A stretch of 64,000 bases of DNA from Primula veris (GCA_963682055.1 OY821743.1:12288566-12352565), one strand, 5' to 3'. Numbered from the stretch's first letter, positions 20,001-31,037 are shown. Translations and numbers: made by a program. Notes: generated by a model not told the origin, from the letters alone.

Positions 20001-23000
20001 CATACTTACCGCACTTATAACACTCGACATTCGAGTGATTTGATCGGCCGCTTCTCCCACGACCATGTCCTCTACCTCGCCAATTTTGTTGGCTTGACTG
20101 CCCTTTTTCCTCATAGTATCTTCCTTGACTTCGGCCTCCACCACCGCGACCATTTCCGCGACCTCCACGTCCGCGACCTCTACCTCGAAAGTTTTGAGCG
20201 TAGAGTACCTTTTCATCTTTAATAGATACCTTGTCTTGTAGCGCTTCCTCAAGCGACTCTTTTTTCTTCTTCTTCTTTCGCTGTTCATGCGCCTCAAGTG
20301 AACCAGCGAGATCATCGATGGTCATCTCTTCCAAATTTTTCGACTCCTCAATTGCGCAAACAACATTCTCAAAATTTTCGGTCAATGACCGCAAAATCTT
20401 CTCCACAACTCTTGCATCGGTTAGGATCTCTCCATTGCGTTTAAGTTGATTCACCACTGTTTGCACACGTGTGATGTATTCAGATATTCCTTCTGACTCC
20501 TTCATTTTCATGGCCTCCAATTCGCCTCGAAGTGTTTGAAGTCGTACTTGTTTAACTCGGTCAGCGCCTTTGAATACCTTTTGCAAAGTATCCCAAGCCT
20601 CCTTTGACGTGGTTGCACCAGCAATCTTCTCAAAACCTGACTCATCCACCGCTTGGAATAAGAGATAGAGACCAGTCTTGTCTTTCATACGCGTCTCTTT
20701 CACCGCCTTTAACTGGTTCGCTGTTATGTTACCGGTAACTTCCGGTTCCGTATAGCCGTTTTCGACTAATTCCCACACATCTTGTGCACCGAGCAACGCA
20801 CGCATTTGAATACTCCAATTGTCATAGTTTGACTTGGTAAGCCGTGGCAGCGGCATCAGCCCTAACGATGTACTCCCAGAATTCATCCCAACGCTCTGAT
20901 ACCAATTTGATAAGATGTGGGTATTTCTTATTTAGAGGAGGCGAGTACACGACAAACACAATCTCTTATTATGCTCTCTTCTTTCTTTCTTTTGTGTTGT
21001 AATCTTTACAAAGTTCTACATCAATTTATAGACTATAAAATAGACTCTTGAAATTCCAGATACACTTAATTCTGACCTTCTGTTACTAAAACATTCATAA
21101 CTAATTATAGGGAACTCCAAACGACTTGAGACCTTCACCATTCCAATCTAGACTTAAAGACCTTGAATTTGATAGGTCATACACCTAAATTGAGCAACGT
21201 TTACCCCTTCAACTTCACTCTTTAATTTACCTCAAAAACTGTTCAATGTGGAGTCTCAACTTTAATGTCGAAATTAAGTTTATTTTCCAACATTTACATA
21301 ATATTATATACATATACATGGTTTATTATAAGTTAAAACAAACAAATGAATCTATCAAAAGTTTAGTTAAACAAATACATGTAGGTAGAAAACAAATACT
21401 TTAACCGATGAAGAAATCGTTGCTGAAATTAGTCAAGATGCAGAAGAAGATAACCCGGAGGATGATAATATAGAAATACAAAAGATTTCATGTCAAGAAG
21501 CTTTTAAAATGCTTGACAAGTTAGAAATGTTTTGTTTTCAACAAGATATTATCCATGTCGACGAGCTAGTACGGACGCGCAAGTTAAAAGATGTGGTAGC
21601 AACACAAAAAATTAAGTTATCATCGCAAACAGCCTTAAATAAGTATTTTATATCATTATAAATTTATTGTAACTAGATATATATATATTTTTGTAATGAA
21701 ATGTATTTTATTTCTACAAGTATGCGGATTTATAACTAACGGGACAATAAAAAATTACAAAATATGATAATAGAGAGTCTATTTCTATTTTGAACTGGTG
21801 CGAGTTGGAACCGAGAATTTTTATTACTATAGAGATATTATTTCTATATAAATTATTGTTATAGGGAGGTTTTAGTCTACTTGTATTTAATGTTTGAAAC
21901 CTGGCGATGCCTTATTCATCAACATATAACAGTACATAAAACACCACTTTTTCAACCTTATAAAATGCCAACCCCCTCAATATAACCATTTTACCCGAGG
22001 TTTTTTACATAATAAATCGATAATGATTGCAAACACTATGATACTGCATTACAACAAACTTAGTAATTACGAACAATTTTGTTAGATACAATCAAATTTT
22101 TTCTGTAAATATTAATTTTTCGGAACAAAAAAATATTTTTTTTTGTCCAAAAATATAACTTTGAGGCACATAATTTAAAAAAAAAAATTGTCTCTAAAGA
22201 AAATCTCATACGGACATAAAAATACAATTTAATTTCGTCAAAAAAAATATTTGAAGGCAAATTTTAATTGTGTATGGAATTGTCTTTGAAGAAAAAATTT
22301 CAAATTATTTAGAGATAAAATTTGAAAAAAAAATTGTCTCCAAATACAATCTCATACAGATATAAGGAAATAATTTAATTTGGTTTCAAAAAGTATTTAG
22401 TGACAAATTTTAATTGTCTCTTATGTTCGCATGAGAATTTCTTTTTAGACAAACAAATTTTGAAATTAAGTGACTAAAAGTTAGATTTGAGGGCAAAATT
22501 TTATTTTTATGTCTAAAATATTATTTTTGTTCTGAAAAATTACTATTTAAAGACAAAATTTGTCTGCACCTAAAAATATTTTTCCTAATTTTTAAGTTTG
22601 TTTGGGTGAATGTTTTACTTTAATATAAACATTAGAAAGTTTATTTTTTCATAATAGTATTTTAATAATCGAGGCAACAACACATTACAGCCTGCAGAAA
22701 ACATGAGGAAAATAGTAGATCTGGTTAGTGGTTTGCATAATTGACATCACTTTTTGTAGGAGTACTACTTTGTATATGCCTAAATGAAATAATTGTGTAT
22801 CAAACAATTTACTTATACATTATTGTAGGGATGCGACGGTTCAGTGTTGCTTGATGGATCAGCTGGTGGGCCAAGTGAGCAGTCCGCTCCACCGAACTTA
22901 AGTTTGAGGAAAAAAGCCTTTGAAATTGTGAACGACCTCCGTCGACGCGTCCACAAAGAGTGTGGCAGAGTTGTTTCTTGTTCGGACATTACTGCCATTG

Positions 23001-24806
23001 CTGCCCGAGACTCCGTTTTTTTGGTAATACAATTATTAAGTCATTTCCGTCACCTTGTAACAAATTCCACCTAAACCTGATAAGTTACTTGTTATTCAAA
23101 TCAAAACTTAAAAAGGTTTTAAATCAAGAACATGGCCTTGTTTAATTGCAGCTTTTACGCTCAAACTTTTCGCTTTTGATCAGCTTGAAAGCTTAACCTT
23201 TATTTATGGTTTTTGGTATGAAAAAGCTTAAAACTTTGAGCTAGATGAGAGTAACTTTTCTTGGTCCAGCTTGTTTACTTCAAAGATGCAACCAAACAAG
23301 TCCTTTGTTGGAAAAAAACCTAAATTTGTACAGTTGTACAAAATATTTAGGGTTTTTTGCACTTTTATACACCATACTTTTTATGATTTTGTACATTATA
23401 CTACAATATTATTTAATTAGTACACCATACTATCATTTTTCGGTGATTTTATATACTTCCGTCCGATAAAATTAAAAATTCCGTCCAAAAAAATATGTGG
23501 TAATAAAATATTTATCATTAGCCCTAAAATTCAAGTTAGACTTGAAAATTTAAACGAGTTTATACATAATTATTTTATGATATGTAATGAATATAATAAG
23601 TTTGAGGTCAGTATGCTAAATCGAGCAAGTTATGCAACTGATATTATGGGGGAAAAAAATATGGGTGTAATATGTGAAAGTCGAGTTGGCAGAAATTATT
23701 ATACGGAAGTATATAAGATCAACGAAAATGTTAGTATGATGTACTAATTTAATAATTTGGAAATATTATGTATAAAATCACAAAAACTCAATAGTATAAT
23801 ATGCAAAAATGTAAAAAAACACGAATATTTATGACATAAAGTGATGGTTAATTTTTTTAACAACTATCATTTTCCTACTGAATACTGTATCATGGCTTAT
23901 TAATCAACTCATTGATGATTTTTTTGGAAAAGGTTGTTTTATTTATTAACAAAGTCTCAAAATATATGCAACTTAAAAATATCACTGAATGAAATGATAC
24001 CAACTTCATATAATTTTCTCTAAAACTATACTACAATATCTTTTTGGTATGCAACTTAAAAATATCACTGAATGAAATGATACCAACTTCAAATAATTTT
24101 GGTTACATGATTTCCTCCATGACAAAGGATTTTCCATCCCCTACTAAACATAAAAGTACAAAATTGTCGTAAAACTACGCAGAGTGGCGGTCCAGACTAT
24201 GAAGTCCCGTTAGGAAGGAGAGATGGTCTTAATTTCGCCACACAAAATACTACCCTTGCCAACCTTCCAGCACCATCCTCCAACACCACCACTCTTCTCA
24301 ACGAACTTGGCAAAAAGAATTTTGACGCCACAGATGTAGTGGCTCTATCTGGTGGCCACACCATCGGAATCTCTCATTGCACCTCCTTCACTGACCGCTT
24401 ATACCCCACCCAGGACTCAACACTCGACAAAACTTTTGCCAACAACCTCAAGCTAACGTGTCCCAAGTCCGATACAGACAACACGACCAATCTCGATATT
24501 CGGTCCCCTAATGCATTTGACAATAAGTACTATGTCGATCTCATGAATAGACAGGGTTTGTTCACCTCGGACCAGGACTTGTACACGGATAAGAGGACAA
24601 GGGAGATTGTTAAAAGTTTTGCTGTTAATCAAAGCTTATTTTACGAGAAGTTTGTTCTCTCAATGATCAAGATGAGCCAACTCAGCGTCTTGACGGGGAC
24701 AAATGGGGAGATTCGTGCGAATTGCTCTATGAGGAACTCGGACAACAACTCCTTCTTGAAGAATGTCGTGGAAGAGATAGAAGAGGTGGCATTGTCACAG
24801 TTTTAA
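14095..24806 (+). CDS. Class III peroxidase, peroxidase-12-like (Prx1)
   Basis: Three exons (14,095-14,328; 22,829-23,023; 24,183-24,806) join in phase 0 at GT-AG introns and give 350 residues. The family are secreted haem enzymes that oxidise phenolics with hydrogen peroxide. A signal peptide is likely at residues 1-22. Distal Arg69 and His73 lie in [10 protein letters not shown] and the proximal His202 in ALSGGHTIG. The eight conserved cysteines are visible (NSCPK, HDCF, GCDG, KECG, VSCSD, SHC, LTCPK, ANCS). The intron after HFHDCFVQ is a classical peroxidase position. A ~27-residue tail after the last cysteine may be a sorting extension. Intron 1 is 8.5 kb because of nested transposons, intron 2 contains a foldback element, and a retrotransposon sits next to the promoter. 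The reading frame is intact, but expression may be altered. Confidence 0.92.
14329..16422. other. Prx1 intron 1, proximal part
   Basis: Non-coding. It holds an (AT)n run at about 14,506-14,526, the second palindromic hairpin (15,013-15,127), T-rich low complexity around 15,420-15,680, and two copies of tgggaccatatttgcaatag at about 15,811 and 15,841. The part around 15,960-16,180 matches Prx2 intron 1 (56,050-56,250), for example the tgctgatattcaagta segment, so it is original intron. From about 16,340 it resembles the left end of a pogo-like element. Confidence 0.7.
15013..15127. repeat. Palindromic MITE-like hairpin, copy 2
   Basis: Ends AACTTATATCAAAATT and AATTTTAATATAAATT are inverted; the interior matches 3,405-3,518 with many substitutions. 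It is an older or faster-changing copy of the same ~115-bp hairpin. Confidence 0.5.
16423..16807 (-). repeat. 3' LTR of the intronic Copia element
   Basis: 385 bp. The gag-pol stop codon (16,795-16,797) lies 10 bases inside this LTR. Confidence 0.9.
16795..20886 (-). CDS. Gag-Pol polyprotein of the intronic Copia element
   Basis: 1,363 residues, uninterrupted. Gag is followed by an Arg/Gly-rich stretch and two CCHC knuckles in tandem ([14 protein letters not shown] and [14 protein letters not shown], about residues 289-322). Protease has [11 protein letters not shown]. Integrase has its HHCC finger ([11 protein letters not shown]...CEGCLLGKH) and DDE residues ([22 protein letters not shown]). 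Reverse transcriptase has YVDDLIF, and RNase H has SDSDWCGD and STCEAEY. All catalytic motifs are present, so it may encode functional proteins. It is on the opposite strand to Prx1 and would be spliced out of the Prx1 transcript with intron 1. Confidence 0.95.
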   Translation of the reverse strand: MNSGSTSLGLMPLPRLTKSNYDNWSIQMRALLGAQDVWELVENGYTEPEVTGNITANQLKAVKETRMKDKTGLYLLFQAVDESGFEKIAGATTSKEAWDTLQKVFKGADRVKQVRLQTLRGELEAMKMKESEGISEYITRVQTVVNQLKRNGEILTDARVVEKILRSLTENFENVVCAIEESKNLEEMTIDDLAGSLEAHEQRKKKKKKESLEEALQDKVSIKDEKVLYAQNFRGRGRGRGGRGNGRGGGGRSQGRYYEEKGQSSQQNWRGRGHGRGRSGRSNHSNVECYKCGKYGHYAKDCNSDKCYNCGKVGHYAKDCYLEKKVDENTNLITEDEMKDGVLMMAYNDTNPNNDTVWYLDTGASNHMCGHKHLFKEMRDVEDGHVSFGDASKIQVKGRGKICFYQKDGKEGSIEDVYYVPDLKSNILSMGQLVEKGYSVFMKDLVLQLKNNQGRLVARVEMAKNRMYKLNLRYIREKCLQLDMEDKSALWHLRYSHLHYGGLRELAKKDMVHGLPNIDYTTKFCEGCLLGKHARSSFPKKAEYRAKEILELVHTDICGPITPKSFSEKRYFITFIDDYTRKTWVYFLKEKSEAFEVFKKFKVLVEKTTGSYIKALRSDRGGEYMSTNFMNFCEEQGIKRFLTAPYSPQQNGVAERKNRTILDMVRSMLRSKDMPKDFWAEAVQCAVYVQNRCPHARLEDQTPQEAWSGQKPTVSHFKVFGSVAYAHVPNQKRTKLDDKSKKYVFIGYDEKTKAFKLFDPIENKVVVSRDVQVNEESAWDWNNQKEVMQKEEKEESTTATPMIIPKITQTSDDEEGPRQPRMRSIQDLYDSTSEVHLICLLADAETITFEEAVRDKEWQAAMDEEIKAIEKNNTWDLVDLPKGCRAIGVKWVYKKKMNAQGEIGRYKARLVVKGYRQKAGIDYDEVFAPVARMETIRLLIAQAAQFKWKIFQMDVKSAFLNGMLEEEVYVEQPPGYTKAGKESKVLKLRKALYGLKQAPRAWNTRIDTYFKKNGFTQCPYEHALYVKKNESDLLFVALYVDDLIFMGNNAEMIEKFKSVMTQEFEMTDLGLMKYFLGLEVRQENTGIFVSQEAYAKEILKRNKMTDCNSVSTPMELGTKLSKFDDGERVDATKYRSLVGSLRYLTCTRPDISYSVGVVSRFMEEPVYTHLKAVKRILRYIRGTESLGLFYSKSDCFKLVGYSDSDWCGDVDDRKSTSGYVFYVGNTTFTWLSKKQPIVTLSTCEAEYVAASWCVCHAIWLRNLLSEMENTQHEATEIRVDNRSAIELAKNPVNHERSKHIDVRFHFIRDHVKEGTVKMVHVASRDQVADIFTKPLPTLLLENYKKILGMKDRRELSLRRDVGK
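20908..21292 (-). repeat. 5' LTR of the intronic Copia element
   Basis: 385 bp, about six mismatches to the 3' copy, followed on the right by the TTTAC duplication. Confidence 0.9.
21401..21661 (+). pseudogene. C-terminal fragment of a pogo/Tigger-like transposase
   Basis: Reading from 21,401 gives an open 86-codon tail ending at TAA (21,659-21,661). It has an acidic stretch ([12 protein letters not shown]), then a helical segment, then a C-terminal [10 protein letters not shown]. This acidic-then-QT..DYF-like ending is typical of plant pogo/Tigger (CENP-B-like) transposases. The DDE core and N-terminal DNA-binding domain are absent. After it, 21,830-21,885 reads like a pogo/Emigrant-type terminus (on the minus strand AAAACCTCCCTATAAC...). 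The left part of the element should be near 16,340-16,422 (tatagagaggttattcctat), so the Copia element at 16,423 split it. Identification rests on the tail only. Confidence 0.55.
21662..22828. other. Prx1 intron 1, distal part
   Basis: Non-coding. It includes the putative right end of the pogo-like element (to about 21,890), a diverged CACTA-type MITE (22,047-22,608), and original intron from about 22,610 that matches Prx2 intron 1 around 56,450-56,620 (gaaagtttattttttca; catcactttttgtagga). It ends at the acceptor tattgtag before exon 2. Confidence 0.65.
22047..22608. mobile_element. Diverged CACTA-type MITE
   Basis: It starts CATTACAACAAACTTA and ends TAAGTTTGTTTGGGTG, approximate inverted repeats. 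The interior repeats the gtctccaaa...ctcatacagatataagg pattern in both orientations and is the same family as 40,262-40,707. I find no clean 3-bp target duplication, so boundaries are approximate. Confidence 0.55.
23350..23823. mobile_element. Foldback (long-TIR) element in Prx1 intron 2
   Basis: The first ~115 bp (gggttttttgcacttttata onward) and the last ~115 bp are inverted copies with scattered mismatches. Both arms share an attagtaca(c/t)catactatcatttt-like stretch and the tatatacttccgt inner end. An 8-bp direct repeat AATATTTA flanks it (23,342-23,349 and 23,824-23,831). Prx2 intron 2 has a single AATATATA at the matching place, next to atgacata, and no element, so this is an insertion after the duplication. 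An 8-bp duplication suggests hAT-like mobilisation; no transposase is present. Confidence 0.65.
23966..24103. repeat. 83-bp tandem duplication in Prx1 intron 2
   Basis: A ~54-bp block starting atgcaacttaaaaatatcac occurs at 23,966 and again at 24,049, with one or two differences. Not coding. Confidence 0.8.
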
Positions 24807-24890
24807 ATATCAGGGTGTAATGTCTTGTTTTTGTTTTCTGTGTTCGACTGCTAAAAATAAATTCACTAGGGTAGCCCTAGATGGATGTCC
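24807..24890 (+). other. Prx1 3' UTR
   Basis: Homologous to the sequence after Prx2 (57,992-58,070): both read atatcag(a/g)gtgtaatgtct and carry an AAATAAA/AAAATAAAA-type polyadenylation signal (near 24,853 here). Homology stops at the LTR beginning at 24,891. Confidence 0.7.
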
Positions 24891-25434
24891 TGTAAGTTAA
24901 TTACAACTTATATATTATTATGTTATACACGCTATTAACATAATTAACTATGATTTTTTCCTACATGATGATCATACATATTATAACATATCGAGGGTAT
25001 GTCGAAACACATATCTTGAGTCATGTGGAAGGACAGTAAGCTCTCTACTTTAAAACGGCAGTATTTGAGAATTGGGTTCATATGACGGAGGTAGATCACC
25101 GGGGTAGAGACTTGAGTTTCTTCTCCTTAACCTATCACTAACTATTTCATGTGTTGTTTATGTGTGTGTGTATTTGACACAAATGAGATGATATTGTGTC
25201 ATTTATATAGGTAGGAGGAGCATCCGAGACTCTTGATATATTTTCGATCTCTACCGTCCATCAAGGTAGAATTAATCTAAACCGTTCGTTAATGTGGAAA
25301 TACATAGAGTTTCTTAACTCACAATTTATTATTACTAAATCATAAAAAATTATAACTTATGAATGTCAAGATACCACACTATTGATCAAGAATTATTGCG
25401 TTTTAACTCTTGAGAGTGGAGATTAATTCTTACA
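24891..25434 (-). repeat. 3' LTR of an older, truncated retrotransposon
   Basis: 544 bp with inverted TGTAAG/CTTACA ends. On the minus strand it contains CCTATATAAATG (about 25,206-25,217) as a likely TATA box. The adjacent internal sequence reads, on the minus strand, CAAGTGGGAGAA directly before the LTR, a good polypurine tract. So this is the 3' LTR of a minus-strand element whose body should lie to the right. It begins 84 bp after the Prx1 stop codon. Confidence 0.65.
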
Positions 25435-25886
25435 TTCTCCCACTTGTTCCATTGAACATATCATAAGAAATCATAAGTGTGCAATTAATTTATGACATAC
25501 TTTACCAAACAAATCGTCAATAAGAGTCATGGCGGTTCCATACCACATCAAGGGTATGGTTCTTTTATGTACTATTATACCAACAACTTGTCTAACTAAG
25601 GCTCTAACATGAGTTATCGTAATGGTCCAATAATGCCTTAAAAAACGACAGTTCCAGTAAAGGTCCATAACTTTTATTTTTATACGTACTTAATAGGACA
25701 ACAGGAACAATAGAAATAATAAGAAATGAGATCTCTACTTATCAAATAAACAGTCATCAATATGTAATATCATATAATTATCTACAATCAAGACACGTGA
25801 TGTTAACAAAATCTTAATTGTCTTGTGTAGATATCGTTAAGTTATATACGATCATTATGTGTTTATTGATAGTATTGTTTCTAAAA
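25435..25886 (-). mobile_element. Residual 3' internal region of the older retrotransposon
   Basis: This 452-bp segment lies between the polypurine tract and an abrupt switch to a different element's LTR at 25,887. A 65-residue minus-strand open frame (25,471-25,668) has no domain I recognise. No protease, integrase or RT motif is present. Its 5' LTR and coding region are not in the window, so a deletion or recombination removed them. Confidence 0.5.
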
Positions 25887-26157
25887 TGGGATTATTCTAA
25901 ATGCTTTTCTCATTAACCATTTCGTTTTCCAGATTTTCCAGATTTGAGCTTCCGAGGTACCAACTTTGAAGCCACTTTGTATTCACACCCATTCTCCGAA
26001 TAGGTCATGTGATATACCGTTACGAAACTTGTCACACGGGCTACTCAACCACGTTGAGTACGGTATAAACAACTCAGCGCTGTTACACGAAATAATGACT
26101 CGAAGTTGGTCCAGTGACCATTCGGAAACACCCATGTTTTCACATGTTTTTCCAACA
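25887..26157 (-). repeat. 3' LTR, probably truncated
   Basis: 271 bp, starts TGTTGGAAAAACATG on the element strand. It loses similarity to the other copy exactly where the older element's remnant begins. Confidence 0.7.
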
Positions 26158-26635
26158 ATCCCCCACATGAATGCAATTGGCTGAAAATAAAAATGCTCCT
26201 AAATGCATACGAGAGAAAACCGCAAGAGTTCACTGCATAAGGACAGGTAGCGCGCGCCTTTAACCTGCCGTAGTGACGTAAAATCTGATATGCTACTATT
26301 GGGTAGCCTTTAAGCCTTGAACCCTTTAGCGTTTGTGCATACCAGGGTAATGCGCACACAGTGTCCTCTCTACACCACTTACTAAGCCCTTTGGTTGTTG
26401 TCCATATTTGGCCGTGGACTGCCTTGGCAAAATTCAACCGAGTGCTCTAGTGATTTAGCCCATGGCTCATCACATAGTATCGGCCATACACACTCGTCAT
26501 AGGTGATTTCAAGTCAAGGGTGTCCTGACTCACCCCTCTCGACCTTCGAGATACTTGTTTTCATTAAGAGCCTCATGTTCACCCTTAAGATAGTCTAGGT
26601 CTATCACTCTTTCATCCTAGAAATGGGCTGGGAAC
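26158..26635 (-). other. 3' untranslated region of the broken Copia element
   Basis: 478 bp between the pol stop codon and the 3' LTR. No domain or repeat stands out; short open frames on both strands look like chance. Confidence 0.6.
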
Positions 26636-29600
26636 TTAAGTTCTCGAGTGCTTTGTTCGGTCACCCCCACAGTTCGGTTTTCCCGTTGAACCCGAGGCTG
26701 GAGAATCCAGTTCGGGTTGGGTTGCCTCTGAGGAGGTTTCCAGTTTGATGGGCTTCAACCCCATTCCCCTCGATGAAACTTCAACTCCTACCCGAGTCAA
26801 GCCTTTTGTAAATGGATCCGCTATATTGTCTTTAGATCTCACAAAATTTAATGACACCACACCGTTAGCTAACAATTCTCTTACGGATTTATGTCTCCGA
26901 CGAATATGTCGGGACTTTCCATTATACATATGATCCTGCGCCCGTCCAATAGCCGACTGACTATCGCAGTGCATGCTTATTACTGGGACAGGTTTCGGCC
27001 ACATTGGAATTCCTTCCAGAAAGCTTCTCAGCCAATCAGCCTCTTCTGTTGCTAGATCCAACGCTATGAACTCGGATTCCATAGTTGATCTAGCTATGCA
27101 CGTCTGCTTGAATGATCTCCATGAGACAGCTGCTCCTCCCATCACGAACACATATCCGCTAGTGGATCGTGTACTGTTAGAATCCGAGATCCAGTTTGCA
27201 TCAGAATACCCTTCCAGTACAGCTGGATATCTGATATAATGCAACCCTCGGTCTGCTGTGTATCTCATGTATCTGAGAAGTCTCATGATGGCCTTCCAGT
27301 GTTCCTCATTGGGATTACTGGTGTACCTACTCAGTCTACTCACTGAGTTGGCTATGTCTGGTCTAGTACAGTTCATGACGTACATCAGACTGCCTATTAT
27401 TCGAGAATATTTCAATTGTCTCACACTCTCCCCAAAATTCTTTTTCAGGGTGGTTGAGATCTCTATCGGAGTTCTGGATGTAGCTCTACTATCTTTATCA
27501 AATTTGTCAAGCATCTGCTTGACATAGTGAGTTTGAGATAGCGCATATCCGTCTGATGTCTTGGTAATTTTCATACCAAGTATAACATCAGTGACACCCA
27601 AGTCTTTCATCTCGAATTTTTGTGACAACATTTTCTTAGTGGAGTTGATGTTATCAATACTCCCTATTATAATCATGTCATCTACGTAGAGGCAGACTAC
27701 CACGTAGTCCTTTTCATTACCTTTCACGTAGACGCATTTGTCACATTCGTTTATTCGAAAACCGTTTGATAGCATCACTCTATCAAATTTTTCGTGCCAT
27801 TGTTTAGGTGCTTGTTTAAGTCCATACAAGGACTTCACAAGTTTACACACCTTATGCGTTTTACCTGGAACCACAAACCCTTCCGGTTGTTCCATGTAAA
27901 TTTCCTCTTCGAGTTCACCATTCAAGAACACCGTTTTAACATCTATTTGATGTATTTTCAGATCGAACAGTGCTGCGAGAGCAATGACTATCCGGATTGA
28001 CGTCTTCCTGGAGACAGGAGCATAGGTGTCAAAATAGTCGACACCTTCGGTTTGTCTAAAACCTTTCACTACAAGCCTTGTCTTGTATTTCTCGATTGTT
28101 GCATCGAGCTTTCTCTTCCTCTTGAAGATCCACTTGTGTCCTAGTGGCTTACACCCGGGTGGTAAATCCACTAGTTCCCAAGTGTGATTTTGTAATATTG
28201 ATTCAACCTCATTGTTGATCGCCTCCTCCCAATATTGGGCTTCCGGGGATGACATTGCTTGTTTGAATGTCGCCGGTTCGCCTTCTATCATGAAGGTTAC
28301 AAAATCTGGACCGAAAGACGTTTCCTTTCTAGCCCTCTTACTACGTCGAGGCTCTTCTTCTTCTTCCTCCAACGGTTCGCTTGCCCCCACATTTTCCTCA
28401 CTGTTTGACTCCTTAGTCTCTACAGTTATGGAAGACTTGCGGGGAAAGATCTCATTGAATAAAGAAGCTTCTCGAGCTTCGATGATAGTATCTACATGCA
28501 CATCGGGATTATCCGACTTGTGCACGAGAAAACGATAAGCACTACTGTTGTGTGCATATCCTATGAACACACAGTCTACCGTCTTTGGCCCTATTCTCGT
28601 TCTTTTAGGAAGCGAGACAAGGACCTTTGCTAGACAACCCCAAACCCTTAAGAATTTATAGCTCGGCCGTTGGCCTTTCCATAGTTCATAAAGTGGTTTA
28701 TCACGCTTCTTATGCGGTAGCTTGTTCAACACATAGTTGGCGGAAAGCAACGCTTCCCCCCACATGTTCTGGGGTAACCCAGAACTTATTAGCATAGCAT
28801 TCATCATTTCCTTGAGCGTTCTATTCTTATGCTCGGCAACCCCATTCTGCTCCGGAGAGTAGGGGGCTGTGGTTTGATGTACAATGCCACTTTCTGCGCA
28901 TATCTGCGCAAACGGTGCCACGTATTCACCGCCTCTATCACTCCTCAATATTTTAATCTTTTTATTGAGTTGATTTTCTACTTCGGTCTTATAAAGAGCG
29001 AATTTCTCTACCGCTTCGTCTTTACTTCTCATTAAGTAGACGTAGCAGTATCTAGTACAATCATCTATAAACATGATGAAATACTTTTTCCCTCCTCGCG
29101 TTTGTATAAACTTTAAGTCGCATACATCCGTGTGTATTAGACCGAGAGGTTCAGTACTTCGTTCAATATGTTGATACGAAGATTTGGTTAATTTTGCTTC
29201 AACACAAATCTCACATTTATGTTGTTTATCAAATAGAAAATTAGGTAGTAGATTCAGTGATATTAATTTCTTCATAGAATTAGCATTCACATGACCTAAT
29301 CTTCCATGCCATAAATTAAATGAATCGCAAGAATAAGCAAATGAAGTTTTATTGGCCACTTGGGCAACATTAACAGTTACATTATTCTTGGTACTGGCCT
29401 CAGCCTTAGTACCCACAATAGCAGACTCGGCTTTAGGAGCTGGAGTACCAACATTTAATTTAAACATGCCGTTGGTCATATAGCCACGGCCTACATACAT
29501 TCCATTAAGGGTGATTACAATTTTTGCGGATTCAAATACAAGTTTAAACCCTTTGTTCACCATCACTGAGCCGGAGACTAGATTCTTGCGAATTTCCGGC

Positions 29601-29958
29601 ACATGGAGCACGCCGTTCAGTGTCAGCTCCTTTCCTGACGTCATCTTCAGCAACACGGTTCCTTTTCCTTCCACCCTGGAAGTAGCCGAGTTCCCCATGA
29701 AGCAGCTCTCATTGTCCACGGCCGTATAGGTCTTGAACATCCACTTGCTGGCATAGATGTGACTAGTGGCGCCTGTGTCCAGCCACCATTCCTTTGGGTT
29801 GCTCCCCACCAGGTTCACTTCAGAAACCACAACACTCAGGTGCATGTAGTCTTGTCCAGCATCATCTCCTCCCTCAGCCACATTTGCCTGAGCAGGTGCC
29901 CTCTTCCTCCCTTTCCTTTGGAACTTCCTTTTGGGGGGGGGGGGGGGGGGGGGGGGGG
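26636..29958 (-). CDS. Pol region of the broken Copia element
   Basis: After the G tract (encoding Pro) the minus strand stays open for about 1,100 residues. Protease has [13 protein letters not shown]. Integrase has its HHCC finger ([13 protein letters not shown]...CEICVEAK) and DDE residues ([22 protein letters not shown]). Reverse transcriptase has [10 protein letters not shown]. RNase H has SDANWISD and STMESEF, followed by a ~30-residue tail after FTKGL. The same frame runs on upstream to 30,190, but those residues are an out-of-frame shadow of gag. Pol itself has no stop, so it is intact except for its link to gag. Compared with the other two Copia elements here it is clearly a different lineage, which I do not assign. 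Confidence 0.85.
29933..29958. repeat. 26-base G homopolymer at the gag/pol junction
   Basis: Uninterrupted G run (C on the coding strand, read as polyproline), just downstream of the gag zinc knuckle. The gag and pol frames differ by one across it, so its length decides whether they are fused. Such a tract is also a classic place for sequencing or assembly length errors. Confidence 0.95.
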
Positions 29959-31037
29959 TTGGGCTTGTCGGTGCGCATCTTACAATCCGCGGCACGATGG
30001 CCCGGTTTGTTGCACACAAAGCAGTCTCCCATGAATTTCTTCTTGAGAGAGGCACCGACTCCGCTGTCAAAGCGTTTCCGCTTAGACACAGCGTCCTTAA
30101 CCACATGGGCCTTGGCAACCGCGTTGCCTGCTCCGCCACCGCCTTTCCTTTCGGATCGGCGGTTGCTTTGCTCAACATTGAGCCTCTCAATGAGTCCCTC
30201 CAAGGTCATAGCCTTTCGCTTGTGTTTCAGGTAGTTTTGAAACTCTTTCCAAGAAGGTGGCAGTTTCTCAATCATTAATGCCACTTGGAAAGGTTCGTTG
30301 ATAACTAACCCTTCAACCTCAAGCCTATGGTATATGAGTTGGAGTTCCTCAACCTGCTCGATGACACTCTTCCCATCAGTCATCATGTACTCATGAAAGT
30401 CAGTGACGACAAATTTCTTTGCGCCAGCGTTATTCACTTTGTACTTTCTTTCGAGAGACTCCCAAAGCTCCTTTGCAGAAGCCTTGGGCTCGAAAACACT
30501 GAAGAGAGTGTCATCCAGAGCACACAGGATGTAGTTCCGGCATAGGTAGTCGCCGTTTTTCCATGCTTCCACCGCCGAAACCGTCTGCACGTCCTCATCG
30601 TTCTCGCTTAGGACGGGTGCAGACTCCTTAAAAAATCGGGTCAGATTAAGGGCAGTTAAATAAAACAGCATCTTTTGCTGCCAACGTTTGAAGTTGTTGC
30701 CCCTAAACTTTTCCGGTCTCTCCAGTTGAGAGGTTGGCAACATTGGCATCGCCGGTGTTGCCGGAGCCTTGCCCTTTGCCCTGGCCGTAGCCACAAGCGC
30801 TGCCTTGGCCGCAGCCTTAGCAGCAGCCTGTGCTGCGGCCGCAGCCGCAGCCATAGCATCGGCCTCTGCCGCAGCAGCGTCGGCCGCAGCCTTTGCCACA
30901 GCAGCTTCGGCCTCAGCCTGAGCCCCCCCACTCGCAGCGCTCGCATTGTTATGGCTACTGCCAATCACAAGTGCGCCCTGCACGTTTTCCGAAGAAACGG
31001 TGGGTATTTGATCCTCATTAGTCATCTGAAATGACAA
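29959..31037 (-). CDS. Gag of the broken Copia element
   Basis: About 360 residues before the homopolymer. Residues ~35-95 are an Ala-rich helical or low-complexity stretch (repeated AAA and AEA). The UBN2/Copia gag domain follows, with [17 protein letters not shown] near residue 114 and motifs such as VEQVEEL-type helices. A CCHC knuckle ([14 protein letters not shown]) lies near residue 341. The frame then enters the C tract and stops after ~20 more codons, leaving gag unlinked to pol. It could be translated alone. Confidence 0.85.

Larger units (their letters stand above)
16423..21292 (-). mobile_element. Complete Copia retrotransposon in Prx1 intron 1
   Basis: 385-bp LTRs (16,423-16,807 and 20,908-21,292) end in TGTTGGAAAATAAAC... 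on the element strand and are flanked by the 5-bp duplication TTTAC. I count six differences between them (about 1.6%), so it is older than the SIRE-like insertion. An initiator tRNA-Met primer site lies 3 nt inside the 5' LTR at 20,893-20,904, and a short purine tract (AAGGAGGGA) precedes the 3' LTR. It carries one intact gag-pol frame and is antisense to Prx1. The gag N-terminus ([14 protein letters not shown]) resembles the Ivana/Oryco lineage, which I give as probable only. It landed inside a pogo-like remnant. Confidence 0.95.

Noticed and set aside
22047..22608. Exact target duplication for the MITE in Prx1 intron 1
   Set aside because: Flanking triplets do not match, so only approximate boundaries are given.
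29933..29958. G-quadruplex regulatory element
   Set aside because: A homopolymer can form quadruplexes, but here it is coding polyproline in a transposon and nothing points to regulation.
29959..30190. N-terminal extension of the broken Copia pol frame
   Set aside because: Out-of-frame reading of gag, including the zinc-knuckle region; real pol similarity starts after the G tract.
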